Shown in pieces: positions 6,875 to 8,528 of a stretch of 8,528 nucleotides of DNA; position 1 is the stretch's first letter, and every line of letters starts with the position of its first letter. The stretch covers positions 1 through 8,528 of the forward strand of contig JAHEZA010000073.1 in assembly GCA_023251335.1 (NCBI GenBank), written 5' to 3'. Below the pieces are notes generated by a model that was not told where the DNA came from, ran no database searches, and saw nothing but the letters and a program-made list of their open reading frames with translations. The translations under genes were made by a program, and so were the position numbers. This DNA is from Chitinophagaceae bacterium (lineage in GTDB: Bacteria; Bacteroidota; Bacteroidia; Chitinophagales; Chitinophagaceae).

Positions 6875-8528
6875 TTATTTTGTTTGAGCAATCGCCCATT
6901 TTACCAGTTCCTCAGCCGCCCGGTAATTCTGAAAATCCGGAGGCAATTTTCTTCCATCTGTATATTCATTATAAAACCACGGGTCGCCCACAGCAAAGAC
7001 AGTTCCTTTACCAATTTTAGCAACGGCAACGACATTGGTATTTCCTTCTTTAAGAACCGGGTAAGCGGGCCGTTTTAACGAAAGGGAAGAATATTCTTTA
7101 ATGTAAACTTTATTTATATTTTTGAAAATTTGGTTATTTGGATCCACATCAATCTTTGCCATATCAAAATTTCTTCCCGTTTCTTTATTCATACAATCAA
7201 AACTATACTGGATACCAAATCTTGCAACCAATTTGTTGAAATGGGGAAATTCAACATTGGCGGAATCATTGCCGAACAACAATAGAACACCGCCCCCTTT
7301 TACCCATTCATAAATAGAATTTATATCATCGTCAGTGATATAATTTGGATGATTACTTTCCCTTTCGTTATCCGGGTCAACGATGATGTAAATGGAAGAA
7401 TTCTTTAGATTCTCCAGCGTAGGAGCGGTTTTTAGAGAATTTGTTTTTACACCATACTTATTAAAAATGTTACCAAACGTTGAGTAGCCATTGATATCCG
7501 CTTCATCCCAGATATAATGGAATTGTTCCGGGTTTCCAAAATTGTCCTTTCTCATTTCATGATTAAAATAGTTATCCAGCGTAACTGTTTTTCCTTTGCC
7601 TGCGGAAAGTGTAGGTAACAATTCCATTTCGTCAGAAGCCAATAAAAAAGCACCAACACCTTTGGGATCGTTTGTTACAACTTTCTCTTTTATATAGTAT
7701 TCGTAACTCCCGTCCCGATATGGGTTTCCACCAAGTCCGGACACGCCTACCGTTCCCAGCAGTTTCGTTTGTCCGTGAACGTTAGCAATAAATTTTTTGG
7801 TAATTCCTGCATATCCTTTTTTCGCTGCATTCAAATACAAAGATGGTAAATACCCAAGACGAACCGCTTTTGCCAACGTATATACAAACATGCAACTGGC
7901 GGAAGCTTCTTCATAATTCCCTTTTCTATTTGGAAAATTTAAAACATCCCACCAAAGCCCGCTTTTAGGATCCTGTACTTTGGTTATCGCAGTTGCAAAT
8001 TTATCCAGGATGCCAACGAGCTCTTGTCTTTTAGGATGATCTTCCGGGAAATAGGGCAAGGCATCTACCAAAGCCATCCCGTACCAGCCCATGGCGCGGG
8101 CCCAAAAATTAGGGGAGAGACCTGTGGTTTTATTGGCCCATGCCTGTTTTTTCGATTCGTCGTAACCATGGTACAACAATCCCGTTTTGGAATCACGGGC
8201 ATGTTTTTCGATTATAATAAATTGATTTGCGATGTCATTAAAATCAGCATCTTCTTTAAATGTAGAAGCCCATTCCGCATAGAAAGGTTCGGCCATATAC
8301 AACCCATCCAGCCACATCTGATTGGGATAAATTTTCTTATGCCAAAATCCTCCTTCGTTTGTGCGTGGCTGTTGCCTTAACTGATCTCTTAATGTCAACG
8401 CAGCTTTATAATATTTTTCATTTTTGGTAACTTTATAAAGCGTCAATAAAATCCTCCCGCATAAAACATTATCAAGATTATAATCTTCTTTTTTATAAGT
8501 ACGGATTGCGCCGTCGTTCTCAACAAAA
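6875..8528 (-). CDS. GH105/GH88-type unsaturated rhamnogalacturonyl hydrolase fused to a DUF4350-like domain, N-terminus cut off by window edge
   Basis: The frame stays open past the TTG at 8446 to the right edge, so the true start is outside; 550 residues are visible, numbered from base 8527. Residues 1 to about 308 are an (alpha/alpha)6-barrel like YteR of Bacillus subtilis, which removes the unsaturated uronic acid left by pectate/rhamnogalacturonan lyases. The YteR active-site set D88, D143, H189, R213, W217 matches D19, D74 (M-W-L-D-G), H120 (Y-H-G-Y-D), R144 and W148 (A-R-A-M-G-W-Y) with identical spacing. The late motif K-G-V-G-A-F (289-294) is also typical. Residues of about 315-550 resemble DUF4350, a Rossmann-like fold related to class I glutamine amidotransferases, with the strand K-G-G-G-V-L-L-L-F-G-N-D at 410-421 but no nucleophile Cys there. 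By comparison with YteR, about 70 barrel residues plus a signal peptide are missing, for a full length near 640 aa. Exact substrate (rhamnogalacturonan, or another uronic-acid glycan such as ulvan) cannot be told. The gene converges on the lipoprotein gene. Confidence 0.9.
   Translation of the reverse strand, partial: FVENDGAIRTYKKEDYNLDNVLCGRILLTLYKVTKNEKYYKAALTLRDQLRQQPRTNEGGFWHKKIYPNQMWLDGLYMAEPFYAEWASTFKEDADFNDIANQFIIIEKHARDSKTGLLYHGYDESKKQAWANKTTGLSPNFWARAMGWYGMALVDALPYFPEDHPKRQELVGILDKFATAITKVQDPKSGLWWDVLNFPNRKGNYEEASASCMFVYTLAKAVRLGYLPSLYLNAAKKGYAGITKKFIANVHGQTKLLGTVGVSGLGGNPYRDGSYEYYIKEKVVTNDPKGVGAFLLASDEMELLPTLSAGKGKTVTLDNYFNHEMRKDNFGNPEQFHYIWDEADINGYSTFGNIFNKYGVKTNSLKTAPTLENLKNSSIYIIVDPDNERESNHPNYITDDDINSIYEWVKGGGVLLLFGNDSANVEFPHFNKLVARFGIQYSFDCMNKETGRNFDMAKIDVDPNNQIFKNINKVYIKEYSSLSLKRPAYPVLKEGNTNVVAVAKIGKGTVFAVGDPWFYNEYTDGRKLPPDFQNYRAAEELVKWAIAQTK

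Noticed and set aside
6848..6890. A/T-rich palindrome (TTTTAAAA) and T-runs as a bidirectional terminator
   Set aside because: The pairing is short and only A-T, with no GC stem; it is what AT-rich sequence gives by chance.
8024..8380. Plus-strand 118-codon open frame
   Set aside because: It lies wholly opposite the GH105 catalytic region, where the minus-strand protein has all active-site motifs; this is a shadow frame.
8444..8446. TTG as the start of the GH105 gene
   Set aside because: Upstream codons to the window edge encode conserved GH105 sequence, including the D19 residue equivalent to YteR D88; the gene is cut by the edge.

Overview
The window comes from a Bacteroidota chromosome, most probably a Chitinophagaceae- or Sphingobacteriales-like member of the phylum. 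The grounds are a TamA-type Omp85 protein that carries a lipoprotein signal peptide (the TamL form typical of Bacteroidetes), AT-rich sequence with weak or absent Shine-Dalgarno sites, and a GH105 enzyme of the kind used in pectin breakdown. The genus-level placement is inference; no rRNA or marker gene is present.

Positions 1-6866 read rightward and look like one transcription unit. First comes tamB, whose N-terminal part lies off the left edge (1332 residues visible). A 24-bp gap separates it from tamL (767 aa, a lipid-anchored POTRA plus beta-barrel protein). A further 29 bp on lies a 169-aa putative lipoprotein with a GerMN-like C-terminal half. TamB is expected to span the periplasm from the inner membrane and meet TamL in the outer membrane; the pair forms the Bacteroidota translocation and assembly module, linked to outer-membrane protein and lipid delivery. 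The role of the third gene in this complex is unproven; the link is only its position and its expected envelope location.

Positions 6875-8527 read leftward and hold most of a GH105/GH88-type unsaturated glucuronyl/rhamnogalacturonyl hydrolase fused to a C-terminal DUF4350-like, glutamine-amidotransferase-fold domain. Its N-terminus lies off the right edge. The known active-site residues of the YteR family are all visible with exactly the family spacing. This gene converges on the lipoprotein gene with 8 bp between the stop codons, so it belongs to a different, probably carbohydrate-related, locus.

There are no non-coding stretches above 300 bases, and I see no tRNA, rRNA, CRISPR array, insertion sequence or attachment site. 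The window is mostly recognisable chromosomal content. The items most worth following up are the GH105-DUF4350 fusion, the lipoprotein behind the TAM operon, and the T8 tract inside the tamL signal-peptide codons. I did not find evidence for a wholly new system.
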